Part shown: positions 1 through 28,900 of the stretch, in pieces
How the letters are laid out: each line of letters opens with the position of its first letter
How positions within the stretch are numbered: the stretch's first letter is position 1
Source of the DNA: Dromaius novaehollandiae
Taxonomy: Eukaryota > Chordata > Aves > Casuariiformes > Dromaiidae
Assembly (NCBI RefSeq): GCF_036370855.1
Contig: NC_088103.1
Span: 8,867,404-8,931,403 of the forward strand
Direction: 5' to 3'
DNA length: 64,000 nucleotides
Translations under genes and position numbers: made by a program
The notes under the pieces: generated by a model
Seen by the model: the letters and a program-made list of their open reading frames with translations, nothing else
What the model was told of the DNA's origin: nothing
The model's database searches: none

Positions 1-3000
1 TTTCCTTTGCTGCAAGGAGCTTTCCTACTTCTTCAGTCTCTATTGTTTTCTCTCTGCACCGTGAAAATATCCTGGACTTGGGCCTGACTGTTGCAGAGTT
101 CTGGTTGCCATAACAGCCGCAGCTCCTTCTGTTCAAAGCGGCTCCCTCCCCAGAAAGTCAGGGTAGCAAACCTGGCATTGCTTTCTTCACTTCTTAACCA
201 CCACTTTTACTCACAGATGAATGTATGAGTTCAGCTGACTCCGCAATAAATCTAAAGGGAATTTAAGCTTTAGAGCATTTATACTACTTTAGAAAACTCA
301 GTTTCCAGTTGGGAGTTTCAGTTTTAGTCTTCAATGTTTGCACTGGATTTCAAAGATATCAAGCCAAATGGTATCTCTGGAGCCAGAGTCACTACTACAT
401 TAATTCCAACTCTGAAGGACAAGAAGAAACAAAAAGCTTTTGTTATTCTTGCTACCTTCCACAGCTAACTGACCTGCAGTATTGTCACCATGAACTTCCA
501 CAAACAGGACCAAGAAAGTTGTCTGCCATGTCCCAGAGTCCTTCCTAAAATCCGTCCCAAGTTCTTTCCTCGTCTAAAACATCGTTAGCTAACGTACGTC
601 ATGCTGATCTACAAGTGCCTGGATTTAGCAATACGTGGAATTAGATAAATGCTTGCAGGACAAATACAGCCCTGTAGGATCAGGGAAGAGAAATGGGGAA
701 TTCTTGGGCAAGTGTCTTACTAAGGAAGTAACAGATACAGAAATTCTTCAAAGTTCATTTTCTTAGTAAACGAAGCAGAAGAGACCTAAGGATGCTGAGA
801 AATCCCCTTCAACTGCATGACAAACCATCCCTCTAAAAATAGGGTGATGTTCAAGATGCTTAATGCACCTTAATATCAAACAATTTAGGGTATGTTTTCC
901 TATTCCCAAGCTCCTTAAAACAATAAAAGCACCTGAGAAGATACTGTGAGTTTAGTGTTGCTATACCCATCTAGTGAGTTCTCACCCCTTAATCTCCCCA
1001 TTACAAACTAGCATGAATAATGCAGTAGTGTAAGGTAGGAAGTGAGGAGACGAGATTACAAAGAGTGTCTATGAAAGTCTGCTTTAATTTAGCAAAACAG
1101 TCCAAACTGATCCAAAGAATATCCATAGCTTCAATCAGAGGCAGCAGGTCTCTCCCAATGGAAGTCACTGCAGGCGCTTTGCAACACCCTTTCCCCCTCT
1201 CGTTGGGGCTCTGCTGCTTGAGGACCCTTCCACAAGCACAAGCAGAACAAGACTACAAAAGGGAGGAGATACTCGACCAGTTCAGGGACGAGCAAGGTCT
1301 GACAAGTTTGAAGTGATTTCTGACAAAATTTAAAGTGCAGGTACAACAGTGGCAGGTGAAGGTAGCCATGAAACAAAGGTATTGCCCATACTGGGAATTT
1401 CAGAAAAGCAGTGGCCACAAGGATTGCCTGAGCCACTGCTTTGTGCATTACCTGGATCAAGGATCCATGGATCAAGCCTTAATTACCACTTTTAACCAGC
1501 TGAGAGGACACTGTTAGACTAGATCCATTCTCTTTAGGAAACAAAGGAGAGAGAATAACTTTACTGAAGCCAAGGGATGACCCCTAGAACTGAACCAGCC
1601 TTTAAGTTGTCAAGGAAGCCAATCCTGTATTGCATATATCCAAAAGAAAAGTATAGATCAGTTTAAGAAACCATCAGAGAAAAAGATTTTGATGATAAAA
1701 AACACTTCTGTGACTAGCACCATGAGCCAGGATGTCTGTACTAAAATTCCCTAGCCTTCTAGTATGTGCAGGAAGAGCTGTTCTGCACACGTGCTGCAAA
1801 CACCTATCCCTTTCATCATCCCTCAACCGCCTACCAAATAGCCACACAGAGCACGTTCAATTCAACAAGCAGAGATCTTTAAATTGAAAAATCATCTTAA
1901 TAAATATCATATCATAAGATGACCATAAATATCATCTTATATATCAATTATTCTTTATTTCTCTTCCTGAGGCCCACGTTCATCTATTTCACACAAGGGA
2001 GATTGTGTATACATGAGCATGCAGCTTAATACACTTTTCCCTTACATTAAGTCATAGTGACTTTTTTTGCTAAATTAACTATCTCATCGTTCCTCTGGAG
2101 CTGTATCAGGGCAGAAAATACTATCAAATGATAACACATGAGACACAAATATTTAAAGTAGCCTATTCATTAAACTTCAGCATTGGCCTAGTAAGTATCA
2201 TTTGAACTTAACAAATGAACTCTCTCTCTTACAATCCTTACCGCCCTGCAAAGTTTCAGAGGTAATGAGTCTTGCTGTAGACTATTGTTTTGGTTTACAA
2301 ATAGAGATCTGGAAAAAGCTGGAATGCCCACTTCATGTTTCAAACCTAATTAACCATAAAATTGCACTTGTGACAGAGAACGCTTCTCAGATTTGGGTTT
2401 TTTTTTTTTTTTTTTAATACTTTAAACTCTGCTTCAAAAGGCCTCTGGCATCAATTCTACAGTTTGCTGCCAAACTCAAGGTCAGACATGTATTACTTGA
2501 AGAGGCTTATTTAAATAGACTGACATTGATGTGGAATGTGAAGTTCTTTTTTCTTTTAAGAGCAACTTGTGGAGAGATCATTAAACAAACCCATAACTGC
2601 TACACTACCAAAACACAATGTGACAAGCCACTACAGGACAAAGGCATACGTAACCTAGCAGAAAATTTATTTCAAGGTTGTATGCACTGTGCAACAGAAA
2701 AAAGGGTGGGCTAAGACTTCAGAAAAATGGAGGGAAGGGAAGAAAAGAAGGAAACTGAAGTCCAGACACCACAATCTCAGGAGAGGAGACAGGGCACACA
2801 AGTAAACAAAAAGAAGAGCAGCAAACTGGCGATGGCAATTTATTTTCTTTTACGTTCCTGGGGTATGTCCCAACGAACAAGAGATTTGGGCCACCAAGTT
2901 TCTCCTTCCTTCCCCTCCTAACCAGATAGGAAATTCCTCTGGGCGTTTCCAGATCCGGGCTGCAGAAGCACTTATACGATCTGCTAAAAAGCTCAGGCGC

Positions 3001-3501
3001 GTTTTAGCCGCAGGAAGAGCAAACAAGCAGAGATGGCCTTTGCTCCCCCAGGAGCACATGATCCTTGTCAGTTGTTTTTTCAAGCCTGGGCAACCACAGG
3101 GGCAGCAGATAAGGGCCCCCCTCCGCAGCTAGGCCAAGGGGCGCCCACGAGCCCATTCTGAGGTTACAAGTGCTGGATAAAAGCTTTACACGTGATCTGA
3201 AAACGAGCTAATACAGCGGTAAAACCCAACGAAACCCCGGCCAAGCAGCTGAAGCCGCCTCCTGCCGTTCCACCACCCCCCCAGGAAACGGCGCTGTGAC
3301 CCCTTCCCCTTAACCGCGCCGAAACCGCGAGGTTGAGGCGGCCACCGGGGGGGACAAGCACCGCGCCGCCATTTTGTCCCTCGGGGTCCAGCGGGGCGCG
3401 AAGGCCGCGCCCCCTCCCCCCCCAACAGCACGCGGGGAGCGCGCGCGCGCGCGCGCGGCCCCCCCCGGCACGCGCCTACCCCGCCCGTGGCGCGCGCCTA
3501 C
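1..3501 (-). other. CISD1: Presumed intron 1 of CISD1 (runs off left edge)
   Basis: If the CISD1 exon 1 call is right, everything from the donor at 3501 down to position 1 is its first intron. I searched the minus strand for the next exon (the membrane segment and CDGSH domain) and did not find it, so it should lie left of the window. The stretch is AT-rich apart from the CpG island at its right end. It contains a T-run at about 2398-2415. Short open frames lie on both strands around 1065-1517, but I recognise none of them. Confidence 0.5.
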
Positions 3502-3690
3502 CCCGCACGGCGGAGTTGGACCCGAGCCCCATGGCTCCCCGCTCCGGCGCCGTAGAGGGCACTGGCAGCTCCGCTCCGCGCCACGCCGCGCATGCGCGCC
3601 CGCCCACGCGCAAGATGGCGGCGGGTCCCGCCTCTTAAAGGCGCGGCGCGTGAAAAGGGGGCCGCAGGGCGCATATTCGCGTTATTATCG
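3240..3690 (-). promoter_or_regulatory. CISD1: CpG island promoter of CISD1
   Basis: A CpG-dense block surrounds the CISD1 start, with a (GC)n run near 3438-3458. A perfect NRF-1 palindrome (CGCGCATGCGCG) lies at 3587-3598. A YY1-type element (CAAGATGGCGGC) lies at 3611-3622. They sit 55-90 bp upstream of the minus-strand start codon, where NRF-1 and YY1 sites are common in nuclear genes for mitochondrial proteins. The island edges are judged by eye. Confidence 0.6.
3502..3532 (-). CDS. CISD1: CISD1 (mitoNEET) first coding exon, partial
   Basis: CISD1 is a dimeric 2Fe-2S protein anchored by its N-terminus in the mitochondrial outer membrane. Read on the minus strand, the exon encodes MGLGSNSAVR plus one extra base and is followed at once by a GTAGGC donor at 3501. 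Human CISD1 starts MSLTSSSSVR and, from memory, splices after the first base of the next valine codon, so sequence, length and phase all agree. The start codon is 3532-3530. It lies in a CpG island with NRF-1 and YY1 motifs just upstream, fitting a mitochondrial-protein gene. The iron-binding CDGSH domain is not in the window, so the call rests on ten residues, the phase and the map position next to UBE2D1. It points away from UBE2D1. Confidence 0.65.
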
Positions 3691-4640
3691 TCCTGTTTCG
3701 TAACGTTATACTCTTAACGGTGCTGTTGCGCACTTCGCAGTGCGGGACTGCTGCAAACCGCCTGGAGCGTGTTGCTGGACCAGCCCCTGTGGTCAGGTGT
3801 GGAGACCTGAAGGAAACAGGGCTTTTTTTTTTTTTTTTTTATGTAGAAAAATAGGCCTGTTTGGCATCAGTGCCCTTTTCATCATTCCTGCTCTAGTTCC
3901 CCCAGAAATTTTGTGTCGCAAAGCGCAATAGAGCTAAGGCATATTTCTAGCATCAAGCCTGCGTATGGAAAATCCCAAAGAGTAGTAGCATTTGGGCCAA
4001 ATGGAGAATTGAAGAGCATTCATGATGTGTGTTTAGTGTTTCTCAACTACTGTTGTCGGCGTTTACTGTTAGCCTTTGGAGTGATAGCCTGCTGAAGCCT
4101 CAGAGTCAAGCACTGGCATGAGAATCTATGTCTTTATTAAAACATGTATATTATCAGAGAGCTGTATCTGGTCAAGGGCTTGCGAGGCTGGGAGCTGCTG
4201 GGCAGCGTTCTCAGCCAGCACACCTCTTCCCATCGCTTCCCTACAGCGTCTGAATGTGATTACTGATCTGCAGTTACCACTGCTGTAACTCTCCAGCTCG
4301 ATGGGATTAAGTTTCCCGTTCTTCGGATCTCTGTGTGCCTGCAAAGGATGTGACCTTCAGACATCTTTTGTTTGAATGTAAACAGCCTGATTAGTTCTAT
4401 TAGCTTTCCAGCTGTCCACCACATTCCCAGGTGGAGAGGAAAAGGCTGAAACAAAGCCTGCTCACTAAATAGAACAAACCTTAAGCTCTGGTATAGAGAA
4501 ATAAATTGATAATGCAAAATACTGACAGTGTTCCAAAAGGGTTTTGTTTCATTTCAGCCCCCAGAGACTGCGAAAGGTGGAGGGGCCTGATTTACTGCGG
4601 GACAAATCTGAAAGCGAGCAGCCTGCTGTTGGGTGACATG
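3691..4640. other. AT-richer spacer between the CISD1 and UBE2D1 CpG islands
   Basis: This stretch separates two CpG islands. It has a T-run at about 3822-3840. No protein-coding gene is recognised. A possible minus-strand terminal exon at 4110-4340 is listed separately. Confidence 0.6.
4110..4340 (-). ncRNA. Candidate terminal exon of an unknown minus-strand transcript
   Basis: On the minus strand an acceptor-like site (CATCCTTTGCAG) ends at 4341. It is followed by about 200 bases and then an AATAAA signal at 4138-4133. An open frame of about 70 codons runs through the block but resembles nothing I know. The placement would suit a noncoding transcript diverging from the UBE2D1 CpG island. 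No first exon was established and a GTAACG donor near 4874 is only a guess, so this is speculative. Confidence 0.22.
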
Positions 4641-4952
4641 GGCTGAGGCATGAGGAGCAGCGGTGCCGGGGGAAGGCGGGCTGCCGGGGGCGGTGGGGCC
4701 CGCAGGAGGGCCCGCGGGTGGCGGTGGCGCCGCCGGCCGCCAGGGTGCAGCGCCGCCCCCCTCGGGACTACATTTCCCATCGCGCCCCGCGCGCCCGCAC
4801 GCAAAGGCGGACACAAAGGGCTCCGCGAGCTCCGCCCCCTTCCCCCCCTCCCCCGGCGGCGCGCGCGGCCGCCGTTACCCGCCCCCTGCCGCCCCGCCCC
4901 ACCCCCGGCCGCGCGCCCCACCGCCGCCCGCCGCCGCCCGCCCCGCGCTCCC

Positions 4953-22582
<17,630 letters not shown>

Positions 22583-23430
22583 ACTTGTGAAGACTTTTTC
22601 ATATACCACAGAGTACTGTAAATTCTAGGGTTTTTTCAAATTAGAAGGAAATGGAGCACAGTTTACTGTTTCAGTGTACCATGAGGCCCTTTTTTCCCTG
22701 TTTTCTTTTTTAACCCATGTAAGTGTGTTTCTGGAACAAGGGAAAACAAACTTCCAAAAAATAACCTTATGACTGTGATAAGAATATTTATCTTTTTTGT
22801 ATGCTTGCAGAAGACATTTATTATGGTTTTTAAGAGTTGAACATCTGCATCTTCAAACTACAAGATCCATAATGCAGTTGTAAAGCAACCAAATTATTTT
22901 TGCTGGAAAAAGTAGCTGTTTTTGTGATAAATACTGTATGTGTGTCTTTATGTTGTCTGTTTCACAAGTGTGTTCAAACTTCATTTTGTTAGTTCACTTA
23001 TATAATTTGTATTTTTTTTACTGTATAGACTAAATATATTTTATTTACCATGTAAGTCACTTCATTTTAGACTTACTTTCTTGTGCACAGTATTGACAAG
23101 ATACAACTGCTAGTAATGAAAATAATTGGGGTATCCCATCTGTTAGGATATTCTAAAGACTGACTGCAGATTTCTTAAAACCTAAAATGATCTTTGCACT
23201 GTAATTCTTAGTATGCCGATTATGGAGAAACACTTGTTTTTGATTCTGTTGCATACTTGACTTAATTTTATTGCAATGTGAACTAATTGCACTGCTATGT
23301 AGAAAGATATGTAACCTTTTTGTTGCTATTCACAACTGATTTTTCCCTGTGGGCAACATAACATTCTGGCAGACCTTTTACAAATCTAAATGTAGCCTTT
23401 TCCATATAAATAAAATGCATTTTCTACTAC
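22583..23430 (+). other. UBE2D1: UBE2D1 3' UTR
   Basis: AT-rich sequence after the TAA stop. It reaches at least the AATAAA at 23409-23414. A longer form using signals at 23535-23540 or 24947-24952 is possible. Confidence 0.7.
23409..23414 (+). terminator. UBE2D1: Poly(A) signal of UBE2D1 (proximal)
   Basis: AATAAA 827 bases after the stop codon, followed by T- and TC-rich sequence. Further AATAAA copies at 23535-23540 and 24947-24952 could serve longer transcripts. Which is used cannot be told. Confidence 0.6.
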
Positions 23431-25290
23431 TTCTCTTGGCTATTTTTTTTAAATCATGCATATCCTTGAAGTGCTTGTTCTAACATTAGAAAATCAAAAT
23501 ATTAAGTATGCATGTGTATTGTAGGCAAAAGGGGAATAAAGCCATGCATCTGATACTACTCAAAACTTTGCTGCAATTAATTTGTATGCTGACTTTACAG
23601 CATTTATTTAGCATGCTATACCCATTGCTTTATATAGGACTTCAACTAATTTAATTGCGTATTATACATCTATTAAATTACTGAGGAAATTCCACAAGTG
23701 TTTGAGCACCAAACACTTTATTTAATGTGTATTTGCAATATCAGAATGTTACAGTAAATTTCTTAAAATTGAAGCTAAATTACCCATTAACTGTCACTTC
23801 AGTTGCTTCAGACTATGCATGTAGCAAACCAGTAGTGCTGGAGAGAGGCAATCTTCTTTTATAAAAATGTATTCAAACCAGAAGACTTCATTTCCTATCG
23901 TAAGTTTTCTTCAGGAACCTGTAAATAAAAATGCATGACTAATGTTTTGCTCTGTACCTTGCACATTAACCAAAAGTGACTTCCAGTTGGGAAACCTGCC
24001 ATCACAAGAAAATACATTTTTAAGATGACAAAATATTTGCTTTTTACTGTAATGAATGTCAAACTGGAATTTAGGATGTGGGAGGAAAGCATGCACAGTC
24101 GGAGCTTTTTTTCCGACCGGTGGAATATCGGTATCTTCACGTTTGCTGACTTGCTGCCTGTAATGGCATGAGCTGGTCACATGCAGCAAGGTGTCGCTTC
24201 TGTGCTACTTTTATCTCTGACCCAGTAATGACTTTTGAAAGGCAAGCTTGATGGACACTGACTTTTATTAATCTTAAAATGTCCCTGTTCACTTTAGGTT
24301 GTAGCAATATTTCGTATGTTGAAGAAAAACATTTTTCTGTGAGTAAAATAAGTGCTTCACTATACTTGAACCAGGATAATGTAGCTAGGAAGATAAAGCC
24401 ATTGTTATTTATACTTATTGCTAAATGGGTGGTAGAAAATTCTGGCCATCAGAATGTGCTCCCAGAGCTTTTAATTTTTCTAGATTGTTAGTGATATGCT
24501 TGTACTAGAAGTTATTTAAATGTTTGCAATATCTGTATTGAAGTGTGTGAAATTGGAAGTTTGACTTGTATCTCAGAATACTCACTTTCTTTGGTTTACT
24601 GATCTGTATTAGGGCTGGTTTGAAAATGTTTATACTCCCAGCTGCTAATCTTTCAGCTGTGCGCCATGCCTGCAAGAATGACTTTCCATCACAGTGCAAG
24701 ATCAGCAGGATGATCAAAAACTTAACAGAAAAGAAAAAGGCTGAAGTACTTGTGACTATTTAACATACTCTGCTTACAGCATATTTATAAAAACTATTCT
24801 ATGGGCATGTTGTTTTAGAGGCATTTAAGCCGAAACCAAGTCTTTGCTTCTCATGCTTCTCTTAGTTTAGACATTCTGCTTCTGAAATAGTATCTATGAT
24901 AAATATGACCGGTCTGTCAAAGAGTTGGTCAGCCTTCATATACTGAAATAAACCCATTCAGCCTTCTTCTGTTCATACTTTCACGGTACTGTGCAGCACT
25001 TTTTTTTTTTTTCCTTCTGGTTGAAAGGTTACTCAATCCTGTGTTTCTTACTATGATGGAAAAAAAAAAAAAAAGAAAAAACGTAATTCACATATCCCTT
25101 TTTTGCTCCTTGCCTTGTTGAGAGCCGTGCTGGCTCCTGACACTTCCACAGTTAAAAGCATTTCGTCAGGAGGGAGCGACTGACGGGATCCTGTTACTTT
25201 TTGGCCACTGCTGATGGATTTCTGTTCAATTAGTTTGAGCTGTGTGTTACTTTCTGCCTGGTTATATCACCTGAGGGCCTGAACGAAAAT
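23431..25290. other. Intergenic UBE2D1-TFAM
   Basis: AT-rich DNA with possible distal UBE2D1 poly(A) signals at 23535 and 24947, and T and A runs around 25000-25080. A minus-strand open frame of 92 codons at 23911-24189 has splice-like ends and is discussed as a finding. No known gene is recognised. Confidence 0.6.
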
Positions 25291-25399
25291 AAACTTGGAA
25301 GGAAACCATGAGAAAAGGTGTGTGCTGCTTTGCTGGGTGAATAATAAAGGGAAGCAGGGCTGGCGTTTGGGGGTACGTCTTACGTATTTATATAAGCAC

Positions 25400-25960
25400 G
25401 AACCCGGTGAGGCGGGGGCGGCTTTGGGGATGCGTCGTTTTTCGGGAAAGGGGGGAAGAGCCAGCCGCCCCCGGGCGGGACCAGCACACCGGCCCCGCAC
25501 GCTCTCCATGGCGGCGGCCTGACCTTGCCGCCTTCCCGCCCTCCCCGGGGCCGCCCGGCCCCGCCCGGCCGCCGTCGCGTGACCGCCCCGGCGAGCCAAT
25601 CCGCTGCCTCGCCGCCGGGACGCCTGCGCGCGGCGGGCGGTATCCCAGGGTGCCGCGCAGCGGCGCCAGCTGCGCGTGCGCGGTTGGCGGGTGGGCGGCA
25701 TGGCGGCGGCCCTGGCGCTGCTGGGCCGGGCCGCGGCCCTCGTCCCCGGCGCGCAGCGGCTCCTCAGGTGCCTGGTGGGGCGACGACGGGGACGGGACGG
25801 GACGGGACGGGACGGGACGGGACGGGATGGGATGGCGGGGCCTGGCTGAGCGGGCGGGCGGGGGCTCTCGCCGCCCCCCGGGGGCGGCGCGGCCTGGCGG
25901 GGGTAACGGGCCGTGGTCTTGTGCTGCTGTTGTAGCGTCACGCTGTCGGTGGAGAAGGGC
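25400..25960 (+). promoter_or_regulatory. TFAM: CpG island promoter of TFAM with NRF-1 site
   Basis: CpG island around TFAM exon 1. A perfect NRF-1 site (TGCGCGTGCGCG) at 25671-25682 ends 17 bp before the start codon. TFAM is a classic NRF-1 target. An upstream ATG at 25508 would make a four-codon uORF if transcription starts above it. The 12-mer ATGGCGGCGGCC occurs both there and at the true start. Confidence 0.7.
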
Positions 25961-28900
25961 TTCTGCAGGCGGATCAGTTCCCACGAGCGCCCGAAGCGAC
26001 CGTTAACGGCCTATTTCCGTTTCCTGAAGGAGAATCACTCTATTTTCCGGCAAAAAAATCCAAGTACGGGCTCTTAATGCAATTAGGTGCCAGAGTATTG
26101 ACTCGTGATCGCTTTTGTCTTACTTTCAGAAATATGCTGTCTTAGCGTGTCGAATGTACCACAGGTTTTGTTGTAAAGCTAGTCCCACTTTAGGTACGTG
26201 GAGGGTTTTTTCCCCTCATGTGTGATTAAAGCAAAAAAGTGTAACGTACACATAAGATATATCTATTATCATACATAAAATACATGTATGAAATACCTAT
26301 GTATGTACGTTTTATATGTGTGTGTATATGTATACTTTTTATATAAATACATTTTTTGTAAATTAAATGTCATAGCAGAAACTAAGAAACATTACTGTCA
26401 CATTAGGAGACCAAAGGCACCTTATATCAGTAACATAAAGTAAGTTCAGGGTTGCTGTACCTACTGCCCATGCTTGTATTGGTGTAGTCTTCTATCCTAA
26501 ATAGCGCAACTAAAGCAGAGTATGTAACTTTAAAAAAGTTTGAAGAAAAAAAAAAACCTTGTCATTTGTGTTGACAGTGGTGAGTGTTTTTCGGGTAACT
26601 ATGAATCTATGCATGTTTGAAATACATTTTTTTGATATAATAAGCTGTATGTGATTTTTGTTTTGATACTTTACTAGTAGCTTAAAAATTACGTGTGTTG
26701 GACTGTGATCAACATATAAGAGAAAAGGTAACTATTTATAGGCAAAAGACTTTCTGTGAATATGTTTAGTTGCCTATAAATACAGTTTATGGTAATGAAT
26801 GTGGTCACTCAACTGTAGTCAGAGAGCAGCAAAATAGAAAGCTGGGCTGATGCAGGAAGTACTGTTGGAATGAGGAAACATAGTATAACTTGATATCTAA
26901 GTTACATTTAAACGTTTAAAGAGCTGTTCTCACAAGTCATGATGTTAATTCACTCTGGGAAAAAATCTTGATACCTTTGTTTTTTTGCTCAGTAGTTAGA
27001 GTTCAACATTCTAAAATACTGAGACACTGAGCTTGGAAATCTTGTTGTAGTTACATGCCTGAACACCAAGATTTTGCTGCCTCTTTCCAGAACTTGAATA
27101 ATCTGCAAATAAGTGTACTTTATTCTATAAAGCGAAGCTGGTATTTTTTTGGCTTTCTAGTTCTAGGAGAAATAATCTTCAATAACCTGTTTCTTTTTCT
27201 TTTTTTTTTTTTTTTTTTTCTTGTTATGATTGGTGAAACATAGCATTTTCAAAAGTTTTAAGAATGGTGTACCTGGACTAAGAACTCCCCCAGTCAGTCC
27301 ATTGTTGGGGTTTTTTTTGTTTTGTTTCTTTTTGTTTTTTTGTTGCTATTTCTTTTTTGTTTTGTTTCTTTTTGTTTTTTTGTTGCTATTTCTTTTCCAG
27401 AATTCTGGAAATCAGTTTACTTAGAAGAACTTAGTTCTGCTTTTCCACAGTTGAGGTGGCTGAACCTTACATTTGAGGTATGATAGAGGAAGATCAATCC
27501 CTTTTCTTATAGGGTGAAACATAGGAAAAACCTGGAAAGGATTTTTCAAGAAACAAAAAGTGTGTATTCTCTCTCCCTCCCCCCACTCTGCCCTCCAGTT
27601 TCAGGCATTGTTTGACATTGAAGTAGTCTAAGACTGGAAAGCGCATCAAAAGAGAATATAGTGAAAGAGCCAGTCAGCTGAGAAATGAGGCAAATTCAAG
27701 TCACTGTCTGTAATTTTGTTTGTGGGAGAGGGAGGTGACTTTTTTTTTTTTTAACCTTGTTGAATAGTATTATAGATAAGAGACCTTATTTCAAAAAAGA
27801 TCAAGCATGTCTGCCAAAAACTGAGAACTAGAAATTTGTTTTTGTGGTATGTACAAGGTAAATGAGTGAAAATTTAAAAATGAAGAGCCCCCCAACCCCT
27901 TCACCCAAGTTCAGACCATCTTGCATTTTAGGAAAGGATCCAACTTAGAAACTTTTGTAGATTGGCGATAGATGTCTGTGTCAGAAATGGTGTTTCAGTT
28001 CATAACTACATGTTTCATTAGAATTTGAACTAAGAGCAGAGACTTTTTCCCCCCTATTAAATAGGGGAGAGTTAATAGTTCCTATTAACTGCCACAGCAA
28101 GTAAATAGGTTTATGAAAAGAAGAAAACCTGTTTGTACAGGCAAAAGATGTTAGTGACTGCTTCTTTTTTGGGGAGAATTGAACAAATGTGTTATTGAAT
28201 ATTTCTTACTTGCTTTCTCTTTTTAATGTACAGAAATGAATAATATGGAGCTGGTTAAAAAAATGGCAGGTGCTTGGAAGGAGTTACCAGTATCAGAGAA
28301 ACAAGTAAGTGTGGGATTTTCTTTTTCCCTTTGTGTGCTTTGAACTGTAGAGGATCTTACTGGTCATTTTACCTGGTTTGTTGTCCTCCATTAAAAAAAA
28401 AGTGCTTACATACAAAAGTAGAGGTGTAAAAACAATTTTGGAGACAGTTGGGAGCTTTGAAGTACTTGGAGGTGGGGGGGGAAATTTAGATGATTCTACA
28501 TATGATCATAGTTTTAATCTAGTGCTAGAAAGAAACAAATGACACAAACCTTGCCATACTTGGCTGTATGGCTGAAAACGCATACCTAATTTCTTTATGA
28601 GCGGTTGTTATACAGGCACGCATTAATGTTTAATAACAAAAGTATTGTTAATTTCTTCTGCTTTTCTATGCTTAAGGTAGGTGAGATGCGATTTAATTTT
28701 TGGTGAAAGGACCGACTCTTTTTAATGGTTTGATAGTGACTGCAGACCTAATTTAAAGGTACCTTTCTTTAAGTTTCATCTAGTTGACTCTCTTTTTTGC
28801 TATAGGTGATGAAGTTTCTGTGTTTTTAAGGGTAGCGGTTTCAAGGGATAACATGTAACAGATCTATGAGTGCAATTACTAGTCATTGCAGAGTAGAAAT

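Noticed and set aside
1065-1517. Adjacent plus- and minus-strand open frames near the left edge
   Set aside because: No recognisable protein, splice structure or poly(A) signal; they lie in the presumed CISD1 intron. Kept only as unexplained.
25267-26006. Several 136-224 codon frames on both strands around TFAM exon 1
   Set aside because: Products of GC-rich sequence and the GACGG repeat. Only the frame of TFAM exon 1 joins by splicing to HMG-box exons.
27055-27424. Plus-strand frames rich in Phe and Leu
   Set aside because: Translation of poly-T tracts and a T-rich tandem repeat.
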